A stretch of DNA of 64,000 bases, taken from Tridacna crocea. Its lineage: Eukaryota; Mollusca; Bivalvia; Cardiida; Cardiidae. A program made the position numbers and the translations under genes. The stretch covers positions 43,362,501-43,426,500 of the forward strand of contig OX031057.1 in assembly GCA_943736015.1 (NCBI GenBank), read 5' to 3'. Position 1 is the stretch's first letter. Every line of letters starts with the position of its first letter. Below the pieces are notes generated by a model, which was given only the letters and a program-made list of their open reading frames with translations, had not been told where the DNA came from and searched no databases. Positions 30,401 to 45,400 of this stretch are shown in pieces.

Positions 30401-33400
30401 ACTCCAGCAATAGATTGATTTTGTTTTAGTTCATTTTTGCCCCCTTTTTACAATTAATTGTTCTTCAATCAATAGGAAAAACATGATTACAGTACATACA
30501 GAGGGTGCTTTTTTGTACCATAACCTAATGCATTTTTTATGGATTTCTTGATTACTTTAAATCATGCTTTATGGTAACTTGTGATAATACTAATGTTAAC
30601 ATGTTTTACCGTTTCAGGTGGAATGCTATGATGAATGTGAGGCAAATAAGGCATTTAAGGAGGTAAATAGCTTTTACTCTCGACTAGCACTTAGTTTTAT
30701 TTACCCAGGGGAAGAAGCTTTTGAAAACATTGTGATAGAAGTAGAAAATGCAGGTGACCGTAATTTTCTACTTCTCCCAAAACACTCTCTTACCTTCCAA
30801 GGACAAGTCCCATCATTTGTGCCAGATTTCATTTGTTGTTGGCAAACACTCTCAAAATGGACAAATCTTAAGATATGGAGGTTAACTTTTCTGTTAGAAA
30901 ATATGACCTGGTACCTTACAGGCTAATATTTGTTTACAGGCAAGTAACAAAGAAGTGCAAGTTGAAGGTAATGAAAATTTGTGATTGAAATGTATAGAAA
31001 AATATATAGATATAAAAAAAGACATTATTTTGTTAAAATCACTTCTTTCTTTTTTCATCAATGTTTACAAAAGCTGCTAACTACAGGATAATAACTTCTA
31101 GAGTAATAGATTTAATTTTGAAGAAAAGCTGATATGTATAATACAAGATAAAGATAAAATGGTACATACCAATATTACTGAAATTCTCATTAAGGACAAT
31201 AACTGTTTATTTTCTGCTTAGTTATCTTGCAGTAAATGAAAAATTTAGTTTGTATAAAGTGATTTATATATTTATGTAATCGGCAATATGTCAATACTGT
31301 AGCATGATCATGCTACAGTATCGTTAGCCAATTTACTGTGCTACCCTATTTTGGTACTTCCTAAATTCAGATGAGAAATGATTAAGTTAACTTTTTGGGT
31401 AAACATTTTGGTACTTCCTAAATTCAGATGAGAAATGATTAAGTTAACTTTTGTGGTGATATGACTCAGAACTACTAATGAACTGACAAAGGACAACTAT
31501 CATAGCAATATCAAGACAACTTTTATTCAATACCAGCCCACAAAATTCTGCTATGATCCAAACTGGAACCATTTGTTGGTGACAATTTTGATTTTATTCA
31601 AATAATCTGATTTGTCTTGGGAAGACAAGGAAACATTTAGAAAAAGGGAGAAATGATGGTTTACTCAATTTCTAACAGTATTTTCAAATGCTCCCTTTAT
31701 CAGATTGTTAAAACTTGGGATTGTGTGGTAAAGTGTTAGGTATTTTTCAATGCAATAATTCATGAGCATTTTGTATTTCAGTCCACAGCTTTGCAAGATT
31801 TACAGCATGTCTATGTCTCGGGCTACAAAGAGTTTTTTGTTCTGTGGGAAAAAGAGGTACTGCTTCACTACATTTACTTGATGAATCGTACATGATAAAT
31901 TTGCAGTTTTGTCATAATCATTAGTGTTGACACTTTATTTCAATGAGAAAACATAACCAGCTATGTTTTAGAAATGAGGTGTATGATTACAGAATTACAA
32001 TTAACAACTCTTTACCAAACAACAAAATTTCACACTAGTTCAAATCGAAAGCACTTGTTGACAACAAACGCAACTTTAGAATAGAGATTTGTTTCCAGTA
32101 GGGCAGAAAACATAGTGGGAAAAGAAGAAAATTCTGGTTACCAGCATTTTCTCCTTTTCCCACAGTGTTTTCAAAAGGGTTCTATCTCTCGATCTTATAA
32201 ACCAGGTAAAGGAATAATTATTTATTGCACAAAGCTGCCTTTAATGACCCTTGGAAAAAAGCCTTTTGGAAATATTTGGAAAAAGGAGAAAATGTTGGTA
32301 ACCAGCATTTTCTTCTTTTACCACAACGTTTTTTGTCCTATCAAAGAAAAAATGCACCATTTTAACCAAAGTGATATTGTTGTCTACAAAATGCTGTCAA
32401 TTTTGGACCAGGCTAAAATTCTGTCATCTGGTAAAGGGTTAAATAAAGAAATACACTATTTCTGTCACTCTCTTTCCAACAGGATTCATCTGTGTATATC
32501 TGTATTGTGATGGACTACTTTCCCCATGGAACCCTGGGAGATATCCTGAATAGAGCCAGAGAGAAAAAGGAAGTTATATCAGAGGAGGTATCTATATACT
32601 GTATTCTTCTGATATGGCAATAAAAGGATTTGTGCCTGTGTCACCAAATACTCTTTTGTCATACTGAATTTAAATTTCAAGTATTTCCTAAATTTCAAAA
32701 TGACACCATCTGTGATTGGCTGAGGCCTAAGAAAAAAGTTCCATGTTTAGGGTTTTGATCTCAGATGCTGTAGTTATGGTAAATAGGGATTCCTTTTTGG
32801 TTTTCTAAAGAGTTCTTAAAAGTTTGATTCAAGTCAAAACTCCAGTTTCCATGGCAAACAAAGCAGAGATTTATTGTAGTTGAAGTACAAAAATGATGTT
32901 TGCCAGCACTTTCTCCTTTTTCCGACTATGATCTCAAATGCTTTCTTTCACAGGATGGTTACAAAAATGATTTTTTTTTTTTTGTAAAGGCAGAGATCTA
33001 GAACAAAAACTATTTCTAATTCTTCTTGCAGGTGATTAAGCAGTGGCTTGGACAAATTATCGAAGCTCTGGTGTATGTCCATAAGAAAAATATAATTCAC
33101 AGGTAAATAAGCTGGTTGTAAATCTTCCATCATCTTGTTGCATCTTTCAAATGGCCCAAATAATAATTGTGCAGCAGGTCACTGTTACCTCCACCAGATG
33201 GCAGAACTTAGCCCTTTACCAAACAATCACAGGTTTTTACAACCCAGAGGTAACCAACATTTTCTCCTTTTACCACAATGTTTTCTTCTCTTCAAAAGTC
33301 AAGTTACAAATTTTCAATCACATTTATTTTGTTGTCTGCATATACTTTCAATGGACATATCTAAAATTTTGTTGTTTGGTGAAGAGTTAAGACATGTTCA

Positions 33401-36400
33401 GTTGAAAGCATAGGCAGACAACAAATTAAATTTTGCTTAACTCTTTACCAATCGACAAAATTTTAGACTGGTCCAAATTCAAAGCATTTGCAGACAAAAA
33501 AAATAAATGTGAATCAAAAATTGATATTTGAAAAGGGTAGAAAACATTGTGGGAAAAGAAGAAAATGCTGGTTACAAGCATTTTCTCCTTTTCCTACAAT
33601 GTTTTCAATGGCTTTCTTTCTAATGGTCGTTAAAAGTCGGGATTGTGTAGACCCAGACTTATGCAGAGCATGGATCAATTAAAAAAAAGGAATTAAGTTT
33701 TAAACTTTGATATGAAAGACAGATTCCCAAAACAAGACTGGAAAAATTATTATAGACTGATTTTTTTCTTTAAAAAAGGTTACAGGTTTGATACACAGCC
33801 AAGGGAGGCTTTATGTGATCAAATGGTAATCACCTTCCTTAACCCTTCACATATAATCAAGATTTTTAGCTTGTTTTCATTTTGGAGAAAGGAGAAGATG
33901 GTGGTAACTACCATGTTCTCTATTTCCCACAACGTTTTCTACTCTTTCACACATAAATACCATTATTTACCTCCATACCACAATTGGTACCTAAAAGTTT
34001 GACTTACTTGTCACTTTATTCTTGACCGAATGACAAAAATTAATATGATTAAGACCTAATTGAAAGCATTATTTGAAGAGATATATTTTGTGAAATTAGT
34101 AGACACCATACTAAATTAATTTTCTATATATAGTCGTTTTTCACTTTTACCTATGATATTTCAGAGATGTCCGTCCCACCAATATATACCTGAAGGAGGA
34201 TGGCAATCTTGTAGTCGGAGATTTTGGAGTTGCCACCATCATGGGAGATGCAGTCACATGTACAAGAGCAACCCAAAGTAACTTCTTTTCTGTTGCTTTT
34301 GTCATTAGCAAAATATGAGTGGCAGAAAACTGTTTTCCTACTTGCAGCACACTGCTTTTATAAAACAATGTGGTAGAAGTTGAAATTGACTGTGATGTGC
34401 AGTTTCTCATTTTTTCTTTATGATTTGAAACTGTATTCATGTATCAAACTTGTGCAGAACAGATTTAGATCTGTCTGAATTGAAACTATTTGCAGACAAC
34501 TCATCAGATGCCACTCAAAAACTGAAACGTCTCTTTGAGAGTGAAGAAAACATTTTGAGAAAAGGAGAAAATGCTGGTTAACAGCATTTTCTCTTTTCCC
34601 CTAATGTTTTTACAAAGCTTCCTTCATTAACACTCAGGATTGTGTAGTACAGGGTAAAAGTATGTAAGATTAAGACATTGGCTAATAGATTTTTTTATTT
34701 TCATTGCTTGGGACTTGTTCACTTTTGTGAACAGTACATGAATATTTGATTATTGTCCCAAATAAAAACATTTCAGTTCCTCAAATGCAGGAAAAAAAGT
34801 TTTACAAATGATATGCCACTTCCCAAAATGAAAACCTCTGCAAAAAAGCAACTCCATCATATGAGACATATAGAATTTGTCATCTCCAGATATTTTCAGC
34901 ATCAATGAATCTTAAATTTTTTGGCTTACCTAAAGGTTTAAATGTATTTTACAGTTAAATCTATGTTATATGAATTTGCTATAATTTCCATGCTTTCAGG
35001 TATAGGTGGGTTTATAAAACCCTCAAGGTTGACAGATGGTAAACCTTCATTTTTTTTTTTTTTTTGAAGTCTGATATAAGGTGGAAGTGGTTAGTTTTTC
35101 AGCTGAAAATATGCTTTGATGCATTTATGTTTGATGTATTTTTATTATTAACACAGTATCAACTTCAGAGATTTTGTTTACCCTCATCTGAGCAACTAAT
35201 TGTTGACTCTTACAAGTTAAAAGTACATATAGCTGCAGAGGGGAAATTTGAAATAAGTATGAAGGAGGTGCAGTTCTCTGATAGGTTAGAAACATTGTGA
35301 GAAAAGGAGAAAATGGCTGATTACCAGCATTTTTCTCATTTTCCCACTATGTTTCAAAAGCCTTTGTCCATACCATCCTTAAAACTCTGGATTGTGTGAT
35401 AAAGGGTTAAAGCATATTAACCCATTACCACACAATCCCTACTTTTGACGCCCCTAAGAAAAAAGCCTTTAGAAAACATTGTGGGAAAAGGAGAAAATGC
35501 TGGTAACCAGCATTTTCTCCTTTTCCCACAATGTTTTCTACCCTTCACAAAACAAATTTCAAATTTTCGGTCACTTTTATTTTGTAGTCTGCAAATGCTT
35601 TTAATTTGAACCAGTTTAAAATATTGTCGTTTGGTAATGAGTTAAATCAAGACAACAGCTAATGTTAATGTAGATTTTTTTTTTTGTCATTGCTTGGGAC
35701 TTGGTAAATTGGATACACATGTTTTTTTTTTTCTTTCTGCAAATTTTCCTTCTTTTCATTACTAAACTCTTTTTTGTAAACATAATGATCAGTATCATTA
35801 TATTACAGATTCTTTTATAAAATTCCATTGCTTTCAAACAAGTTAAAAAAGTGTTCAAAAATTTTCCCTCTTTCACACCTAGACAAGGTCATTGTTTTAT
35901 GAGAAATAACCCCTTTTAAAGAGACTGTCATTTCATATGGTATTATGTCACTTTCTCTCGCAACCTATAGATATATATTTTGTAATATTTGTGTTTATGT
36001 TTTTTCAACTCATTACCAAACAACAATATTTTCGGCTTGTCCAAATCGAAAGCATTTGCAGTAGACAAAATAAATGTGACTAAAAATTTGAAATTTGTTT
36101 TGTTAAGGGTAGAAAGCATTGTGGGAAAAGGAGAAAATGTTGGTTACCAGCATTTTCTACTTTTTCCACAATGTTTTCTAAAGGCTTCTTTCTCAGGGTC
36201 GTCAAAAGTAGGTAACCAGCATTTTCTCCTTTTCCCACAGTGTTTTCTACCCTTCCCAGAACAAATTTCAATTTTTCAGTCACCTTTATTTTGTCGTCTG
36301 CAAATGCTTTCAATTTGGACCATTCTAAAATTTTCTCGTGTGGTAAAGAGTTAAGACAAAAGCAACCTTGAAATACAATTACATGTATTTAGGCTATATT

Positions 36401-39400
36401 TCTGGACTGAATATGCATGCCTATTAGTTTATTCATGAGTTAAGTCATTACCGAATAATCCCCACTTTTAACGACCCTGAGAAAGAGGCCTTCTGAAAAC
36501 ATTGTGGGAAAAGGAGAAAATGCTGGTAACCAGCATTTTCGCCTTTTCCCACAAAGTTTTCTTCCCTTCCCCAAACAAATTTCAAATTTTGAGACACTTT
36601 CATTTTGTCATCTGCAAATGCTTTCAATTTGGACCAGTCTAAAATTTTGTCATTTGGTAAAGAGTTAATGTAATCAAATGTGAAAATTCATCATCTGTTA
36701 AAGATTTTTATTGGAAATACACAGGTTCACTGAACTACATGGCTCCAGAAGTTGTACAGAAAGGTTACTCCGAGAGCAGTGATGTGTGGTCACTGGGATG
36801 TGTCCTTTTTGAAATGGTTACAACGGCTTTGTACAGTTCAGAGGAGGCCATTCAGAAACTACAGGAGATCAAGGAAAATCCAGAGGAACTTGACATTATT
36901 TTCGACAAGATTTGCACTAATTTCTCTGACTCTCTGATTACAGTGCTGGGAATGATGTTGAATACTGTTAAACGTCCAACAGCTGTGTAAGTTGGACTGT
37001 TTTTTGTATATCTAGCTTTTCTCCAGGTCAACCCTTATAAAGAACATAGAAAAACAAATGAAATGAACCATGCTCTATGAAAAGGAGGCTTAACTCTTTA
37101 CCACACAATCCCTACTTTTGACGACCCTGAGAAAGAAGCCTTTAAAAAACGTTTTGGGAAATGGAGAAAATGTTGGTAACCAGTATTTTCTCCTTTTCCC
37201 ACCATTTTGTTACCATTCACAAAACAGATTTCAAATTTTCAGTCACTTTTATTTTGTAGTCTTCAAATACTTTCAATTAGGACAAGCCTAATTAATATTG
37301 TCATTTTGTAATGAGTTGATTCATTTTCGAAAAAGTATAGACTCATGTCAGCCTGCGCAATCTGCGCAGGCTGACATGAGTCAAAACTTTTTGCTGTGAA
37401 TAAATTTTTTTCTGCATGGCAAAGGACCATTCTACAACCAGGGTTCATATGCACCAAGCTTTCCTAAGAAAGGTCTCCATCTTATTCTTCAGAATTTTCT
37501 AAATTTGAAACTAAAACAGCTTCTGATTGGATAAACCATTTTTGTTCAACCCTTTACCAAACAATCCCTGTTTTTTTATGACCAAGATGGAAGCCTTTTT
37601 AAAAAATTGTGGGACATGGAGAATGGTAAGCAGCATTCTCTCTTTTTCCCTCAATGTTTTCTACCCTGCTGAAAACAAATTTCAATTTTTGAGTTATTAT
37701 GACTTTGTCATTTTCTAGTGCTTTGAATTTGGACAATCTACAATTTTGTCGTTTGGTAAAGAGTTAACCAATCAAAGATTGTGTTACTTTCAAATTTTTG
37801 AAAATGGTAGAGAGTAAGACAAAGAATTTCCTTTGGAATGGTAGGTAAAAATGAACCCCTGGGCCCGTATTCACCAACCATTCTTAAGAACGTTCTATGT
37901 CTTATTCTCCAGAATTTTCTACATTTGTAAGTAACACAACTTCTGATTGGCTAAACCATTTGGTTTAAACACTGGATCATTTTGCAAATTAATATGATCA
38001 AGGTGAAGATTAGTGTTGCTAGGAACAGAATTTGCTGGTATAAGGTTTATGAACTTCTATATAGCAACATATGAAAAGAGGCATTCAGACATTTCCATAA
38101 AGTTCATCTAAGTTCAACTTGGGCAGTCTGTAGGCTCATCCAAAATGGCTCTTTTAGTTTTAATGTAATTTTCTGTTTTTGCGCAAGTCTACCATAGCAC
38201 AAGATCTAATGCAGTAGTAAAATGACGTCTTGGATTAGCCTGCAAGCTAATCCAAGAAGACATTTCATGCAAATGTCTGAGTGCCCCTTTACTATGTGCA
38301 ATATTGCAAGCCAAATGGTGTGAATAATTTTGTGAAGATAATGCACATACATGTGCTTTTATTTTATGGTAAAGATCAAAGTCAAGGTCACTTTCTATAG
38401 TAGAAATAATGAAAAATGTGTAACAATGATTAGTAAAAAAAAATGAAAGGAGATTTATAAAATGGTAAAATGGTTACAATAAAGGAAATTCATTTCTGTT
38501 TGGTTTAATGTTTACAGAGGACTGTTGAGTAATAACTTTATAAGATCCTGTGTGGAAATGAGTGATGCCAGTCAGGTAGAGAAGAGAAAAAGACTTAAAT
38601 CTGCTTCCACGTCTCGAACAGATATCAGTGAGTATAAGCCTTATTTCTTAACCCATTACCACACAATCCCTACTTTTGATGCCCCTGAGAAAGAAGCCTT
38701 TTGAAAACACTGTAGGAAAAGGAGAAAATGCTGGTAACCAGCATTTTCTCCTTTTCCCACAGTGTTTTCTACCCTTCCCAGAACAAATTTCTATTTTTTA
38801 GTCACCTTTATTTGTCGACGGCAAATGCTTTCAATTTGAACCAGTCTAAAAGTTTGTTGTGTGGTAAAGAGTTAAAGAGATAACTCCTTTTCTCACAATA
38901 TGTTGAAGAGCTGTTATCCTCTGGCATATAAAGTAGGGTATCTCTTGATAAAGACCTTACATGTAGAATGTCATGAAAAATTTCATGACTATTTTCATTT
39001 GCTCTAATGTTTATATTTGGTTAACCACTTAACATCTTTACCAAACAACAAAATTTTAGACTTGTCCAAACTGAAACCACTTGCAGACAACAAAGTAATT
39101 GAGACTGAAAGATTGAAATTGTTTCAAGAAGTGTAGAAAAGAATACATGTATAGGAAAAGGAGAAACTGCTGGTTACCAGCATTTTCTCCTTCTGCCACA
39201 ATGTTTTCAAAAGACTTTTTTCATTGTGCAGTAAAGGGTTAGCCTATGAGTAAGGGATCTTAATCCTTAAAAATTGTAGAAAATATGCAGCGTTCATAAA
39301 GACAGGGCGCCTTCTTTCATTCAGTGCTGATAAACAGCATCTCCTTTTCTTTGTTGGGATGTTTTCTATCTTTGCAGCATTCTAAAAGGGTTTCTCCTGT

Positions 39401-42400
39401 CTGATAAATACTTGTCCTTTTTGTGTTAACCTGACAGTTTTAGGTTACAAGTAAATAATGAAAAATTATGAACTCAAGTATAACCAGCTGGGTTAACCAT
39501 GCATCAAGGGTGAAAATGGGTAGGAAGTATTAAACTTAAGTCTATGAGAGTGAGATTGCGTATGAGCCACATGCAAAGATTTTGTACCATATTGATCAGC
39601 AATTCTCAATTTAGTACTGATGCTTTATTGGACAATTAACTCTTTAACAAACGACAAAATTTTGGACTAGACCAAATTGTAAGCATTAGAAGATGATAAA
39701 ATAAATGATTTAAAGATTAAAATTTGTTTTAGGAAGGGAAGAAAACATTGTGGGAAAAGGAGAAAATGCTGGTTACCAGCATTTTCTCCTTTTCCCACAA
39801 TGTTTTCGAAAGGCTTCTTTCACAGGGGTGTTAAAAGTCGGGACTGTGTGGTAAAGGGTTAACTCTTTACCACACGAGAAAATTTTAGACTGGTCCAAAT
39901 TGAAAGCATTTGCAAACGACAAAATAAAGGTGACTGAAAAATTGAAATTTGTTCTGGGAAGGGTAGAAAACACTGTGGGAAAAGGAGAAAAAGGGGAAAG
40001 GAGGTCACCAGCATTTTCTCCTTTTCCCACAGTGTTTTCAAAGGGCTTCTTTCTCAGGGGCGTCAAAAGTCGGGATTGTGTGGTAATGGGTTAAACTGTG
40101 GACATGTCCAAATCGACAACATTTACAGAGCACAAATTAAATACTGTAGCTTTCTCTTTTACAGGGTTGAAAACTTTATGGAAAAAGAAAAAAATGCTGA
40201 TTACCAGCATTTTTTCCATTTTTTCTCACAATGTTTCTGAAATCTGTTCTCAAAAGGCTATTGAAACTATTGTGTGGTGAATAATTGAATTTTATAACCG
40301 TACACATGTATTTAACAGCATCGGAAGAGTCAGAACCTGGCAAATGTAAGTGAAGAAATTAGCCACTATAGATAACAGGAATTGATCCTGGTCACTTTGT
40401 AGATCCTAGGGCCTGTGTTAACCAACTATTCTTAAGTCTTTACTTGCGGACAACAAAATAACTATGGAGATTTCTGTATTTGACTGGGTTGAAAACATTG
40501 TGGAAAAAGGAGAACATGTTGGTTACCAGCATTTTCTTCTATCCCACAATGTTGTCAAAATCCTCCTTCTTCAAAGTCATTAAATCTTGAGATTGTGTGA
40601 TATAGAGTTTAAAAGAGATGAAACTCTTTATTAAGCAACAGAAATTTGGACTTGTCCAAATCCAAAAGGCTTACAGATGACAAATTTACTTTTGCTCAGT
40701 TGATAAGAACTGAAAATGAGAAAATGCTGCATTTTTTTCACTTTTCCCACAATTCTTAGTCTAGAATAAAGCCAATAATGCAATTTTGGATAATTGGTAA
40801 ACACAGGTAACACAAACTCACTTTAGATAGCAAGAACTGATCCTAGTCACTTTGTAGATCCTAGATGTTAGTGTCATCAGGGCACGTATTCACCAATCAG
40901 TCTTGACGATTTTCTTAGTCTTATTCTCCAAGGTTTAGCCAATCAGAAGTTGTGTTACTTACAAAGGTAAAAAATTCCGGAGAGTAAGATGAAGAACGTT
41001 CTTAAGAATGGTTGGCAAATACGGGCTTGCTGGTATTAAAATTTGATCACAGTCACTGTTTAAACATGTTTCTGTTTCCTATCACACGAACCTCCCCTAA
41101 CATTGCATTAAAACCATGACTCACATTTTGATGATACATTAGATTGTTATCCTTTCCTAGTTCCAGATTTCAGTCTGCCAGTATATGTAAATTTAAGGGA
41201 GTGAATACGGGAGCACCAACCACACAACATGCTGAATTTTGTGTAACTAGAAGTAGGAAGTAATGTTGGAAAACTTTCAAGCTTCCACCTTATTAGACTT
41301 TTATTTTATGATTATCCATTTCTTTTAGAGTAGGAGCCAGTTTTAGCGAACCATTTTGAATTTAAGTCCAGGTCTTAAATCTAAAGTCTGCTATTTGACT
41401 AGCAAAGACCAAATATCTAAGTCTAGCCAATTGCTACAATCAAAATTTAGAAGTAAGGCAATATCTAAGATGGTAGGTTGAAACACACCTAGATTCATAG
41501 CTGTTTTTCTCTTTACTGACTAATAGTAGCCCTGTTCTTTCATATGATTAAACAAGTTGTCACAATTTAGTCAGAAAAAAAAATTGAATTTTGCAAGTGT
41601 GTAACAAGAGTGCCTTGAACTAGGAAGCAACTGTTAGATTTTTCTAATTTTCAGAGAATGTCATTTTCTGTTATAAGCAATAATCTGTGAAGTAAAGGTT
41701 TAACCCTTTGTCACAAAATGACGTCTTTTCACTACCCTGAAGTAGGAAGCCTTTCGAAAAATTGTGGGAAAAGGAGACAATGCTTGTAACCAGCATTTTC
41801 TCCTTTTCCTATGAAGTTTTCTACCCTATCAAAGGAAAATTGTGCCATTTGAACCACCATGAAATTGTTATCTGCAAATGATTTCAATTTGAATAGTTCT
41901 AAAATTTTGCCATGTGTTAAAGGGTTAATGCATCTCAGTGATGCATAATACCAGGTTTGCATATCACATAATTATGCCTCCTTTTTTTGCAGAGCTTGGT
42001 TTATATAGTAATCAACACAGGTACAATCACAATGTTTTGTTTTGGCACACTTTATCAGTTTTTTCATAATTCGGAAAAGGAGCATAACCCTGCCAAAAAC
42101 ATTTTGATTAACCCTTTACCACATCACAAAATTCTACAGGAATCAATCAAAACTGGAAAAAGACACAGTAAATGTGGAACAAGTAATGGGATTTGTCTGT
42201 TAAAGATAAGGAAATTTTAGCATTGCGGGAAAAGAAGAAAATGCTAGTTTCCAGCATTTTCTTCTTTTCCCACATGGTTTTCAAAAGCTTTTCTTTCTCA
42301 GGGTAATTTAAACTCGGGATTGTGTGGAAAAGAGTTAAGCCCCTTTTTGCCAGAGTATAGCTTATATACATCTTGTTTTACTGATGGTTTGAGGTTAAAG

Positions 42401-45400
42401 TTTAGCACTTATTCACAGGGCCAGTTCCAAGAAATCAAGGTGTACTCAGAGTGCTGGAATATTTAGCTCACATGATTGACTATGAGAACTGTGTGAGAGA
42501 TGCCCTCGACTATCTCCTTGACCTTGCTAAATCAGATGCTGGACTTCACCTGGACCCAAAGTAACTATGGTTACCATTGTAATAAATAGAAATTTTCTTT
42601 GTCATTAAACCTTTACCAAATGACAAAATTTTAGACTTGTCCAAATTAACTTACAGCATTTGCTGACGACAAAATAAATGTGACTAAAAAATTAATAATT
42701 GACTTTAGAAGAGTAGATAACATAGTGGAAGAAGGAAAAAATGTTGGTTACCAGTATTTCCTCCTTTTCCCTCAATGTTTTCAAAAGGCTTCTATCTCGA
42801 TCATGGTTTTAAAAACCAGAGATTGTTTGGTAAAGTGTTAAAGAACATTTCATGGTGAGTTTATCAGATGACAAAATGTTAGGCTCATCGATAATATTTT
42901 AGCATTTGCAGACGTTTAATTTAGATGTGTTAAAAAAAATATGATTTGTCTTGTAGAGGGTAGAAAAGAATGTGGGAAAAGGAGAAAATGCTGACAACCG
43001 GCATTTCCTCCTTTCCTAATGATATTTTTTTTAAGTCATTTTCTTTTAAGCTATTACCATTACCACACAATCCCTACTTTTGACGCCCCTGAGAAAGAAG
43101 CATTTAGAAAACATTATGGGAAAAGGAGAAAATGCTGATAACCAGCATTTTCTCCTTTTCCCACAATGTTTTCTACCCTTCACAAAACAAATTTCAAATC
43201 TTCAGTCACTTTTATTTTGTCTTTCAATTTGGATCAGTCTAAAATATTGTCATGTGGTAATGGGTTAAAACACAGGATCGGTTGATAGTGAGTCAAAACT
43301 ACTGATGCTGTACTGGTATGATAAAGGAAATTGACAATAGCATTATAGCCTTGATTTATGTTCTCTCAAGCGATTGTGACTGCTTTACTAAAATGATTGA
43401 TTATCACGTATAAGGGCTTATACAATTGTCACAAAATGCCATGTTCGAATTTTAGAAGGTTGTAACAAAAGCAAAGAGGAAATGAGGAAAAGAGAAGCGT
43501 TTTAAACTCTTTACCAAATGAAAAAATGTTAGACCAGTCCATTTTGAAAGCATAAATTACAGACGACAAAAATTAATTTGATTTCAAGAATGTCAATTTG
43601 TTTGGGGAATAGCAGAAAGCATTGTGGGAAAAGAAGAAAATGCTTGTTACCAGCATTTTCTTCTTTTCCCACATTGTTTTCCAAAGTTTTCTTCTTCAGA
43701 GTCGTTAAAACTTGGGATTGTGTGGTAAATGGTTAATGAGTTTTAAAATATTTTTCTGTTCATGTAAAACTAGAAACTTGGCCTTATTTTGGTCATGAAT
43801 ATGAAAATGTTTACAATAACATACATTTCAATACCATTTCAAGTTTAATTGTCTGAGATTGGTTAACATATATTTAGCTATACTGATGATGAAAATAATT
43901 ATTGTGAGAAATGAGAAATGGCTTCAACTATTGTCTAGATGACAAGTTTAGCACTCATCTTTACTGCAAGCATTTGCTGATAAGCAATAAAGTGTAATTC
44001 AAATGATGAGTTTTGTGTCTTGAAGGAGAAAATGCTTGTTCAGTATTTTGTACTGTTTCTGCAATGTTTCCTATCCTTTCCAAAACAAATTTTAATCTTT
44101 TGGTCACATTAATTGTTTCATATTCATGTGGTCATCAAGAAAGATTTAAATTTACAGACTTGTCATTCTACAGGGGGAAAAAGTTGGTTGCCATGGCTAT
44201 AAAAAACAATCTTCCAGATAAAGACATTCAAGTATATGGCTGCAGAGTTCTCAACAGTTTAATTATGACAGGTAACAATTGTAGTTTTGATTTTCGTCAG
44301 TATGTATGTCTCAAAACAGTTTTAATGGTTGCTGCATTTTAAAAGCCTTCACCATTCATTCATTCACCATTCATTCCAGAGTTTTTACAACCCTGAGAAA
44401 CATTGTGGGTACTAAAGGCAAAAATACTGGTTGCTTGCATTCTCTCCTTTACCCACAATATTTTCTACCACATGATTGACAAGTTTGATCATTTGAGTCA
44501 TACTTTGAGTCAAACTGGAGTCATACATTTTCTGATTTTTATCAAACCGCCATTTTCAAATGAAATGACGTTGAAACAAGGAAACAACGTCATTTCATTT
44601 GAAAATAGTGGTTTGATAAAAGTGAGAAAATTTAGAAAGCATCAGTTCCACGTTAAATTTCTTGATAAAGCCATAAGCCGAAATATTGGAAAAGAGATGA
44701 CAATTTTAAATTGTGAACAAAATTATAGACCAGTCCAATTGAGACCATTTGAAGACAACAAAATAATTGTGACTAAGAAACTGAAATTTGTTTTGGGAAT
44801 GGAAGAAAATATTGTGGGAAAAATGCTGGTTACCAGCATTTCCTCTTTTTCCCACAAAGCTTTCAAAAGGCTTCTTTTGCAGGGTCATGAAAACCAAGGA
44901 TTGTTTAGTAAAGAGTTTAGGGCTTACTTGAAATGAATGATTGACAAAATCCAAGACTGACTCTTTGAAAATAATATCTATCATCCCAACTTGACAGTTG
45001 TCCCAGAGGTGACAATTGTTGCCCACTGGCATGTGCCCAAATGTCTTACACACTAGACCTGAAGGTCCTGCCAGGCTTGATAAATATTAATGAAAACTGA
45101 TCAAGTAGCCCAAGCTTGATCCACACCTGAGATACCAGATTTTTAGCACCTATAATAGGCTATTTGCAAAGATCAGAATTTTAGAGAGTTTCAGACTGAA
45201 AGCATTTGCAGACTACAAAGCTAGCAGATATGGCTGAACTATCATTTGATAGGGAGTAAAACAGTTAGAGAAAAGGAGAAAATGCTGGTAAACAGCATTT
45301 TCTTCTTTTCTCAGACTGTTTTCTACCCCCCTGGATGAATATGAAGCCAATCATTTTAGCCACTTTTAATTTGTTGTTTGCGAATGTTTTCAATGAAGAA

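Noticed and set aside
30940-30967. Possible extra STKLD1-like exon (ASNKEVQVE) between exons 3 and 4
   Set aside because: It has ag/gt borders but its 28 bases would shift the frame into exon 4. Joining exon 3 directly to 31782 keeps the frame and the usual kinase length.
32115-32510. ORF of 131 residues ending near exon 5
   Set aside because: It spans two MITE copies and overlaps exon 5 only at its end, in a frame different from the kinase.
44403-44936. ORF of 177 residues
   Set aside because: It runs across a MITE fragment, an unrelated hairpin and another MITE; no family resemblance and no splice or start context.
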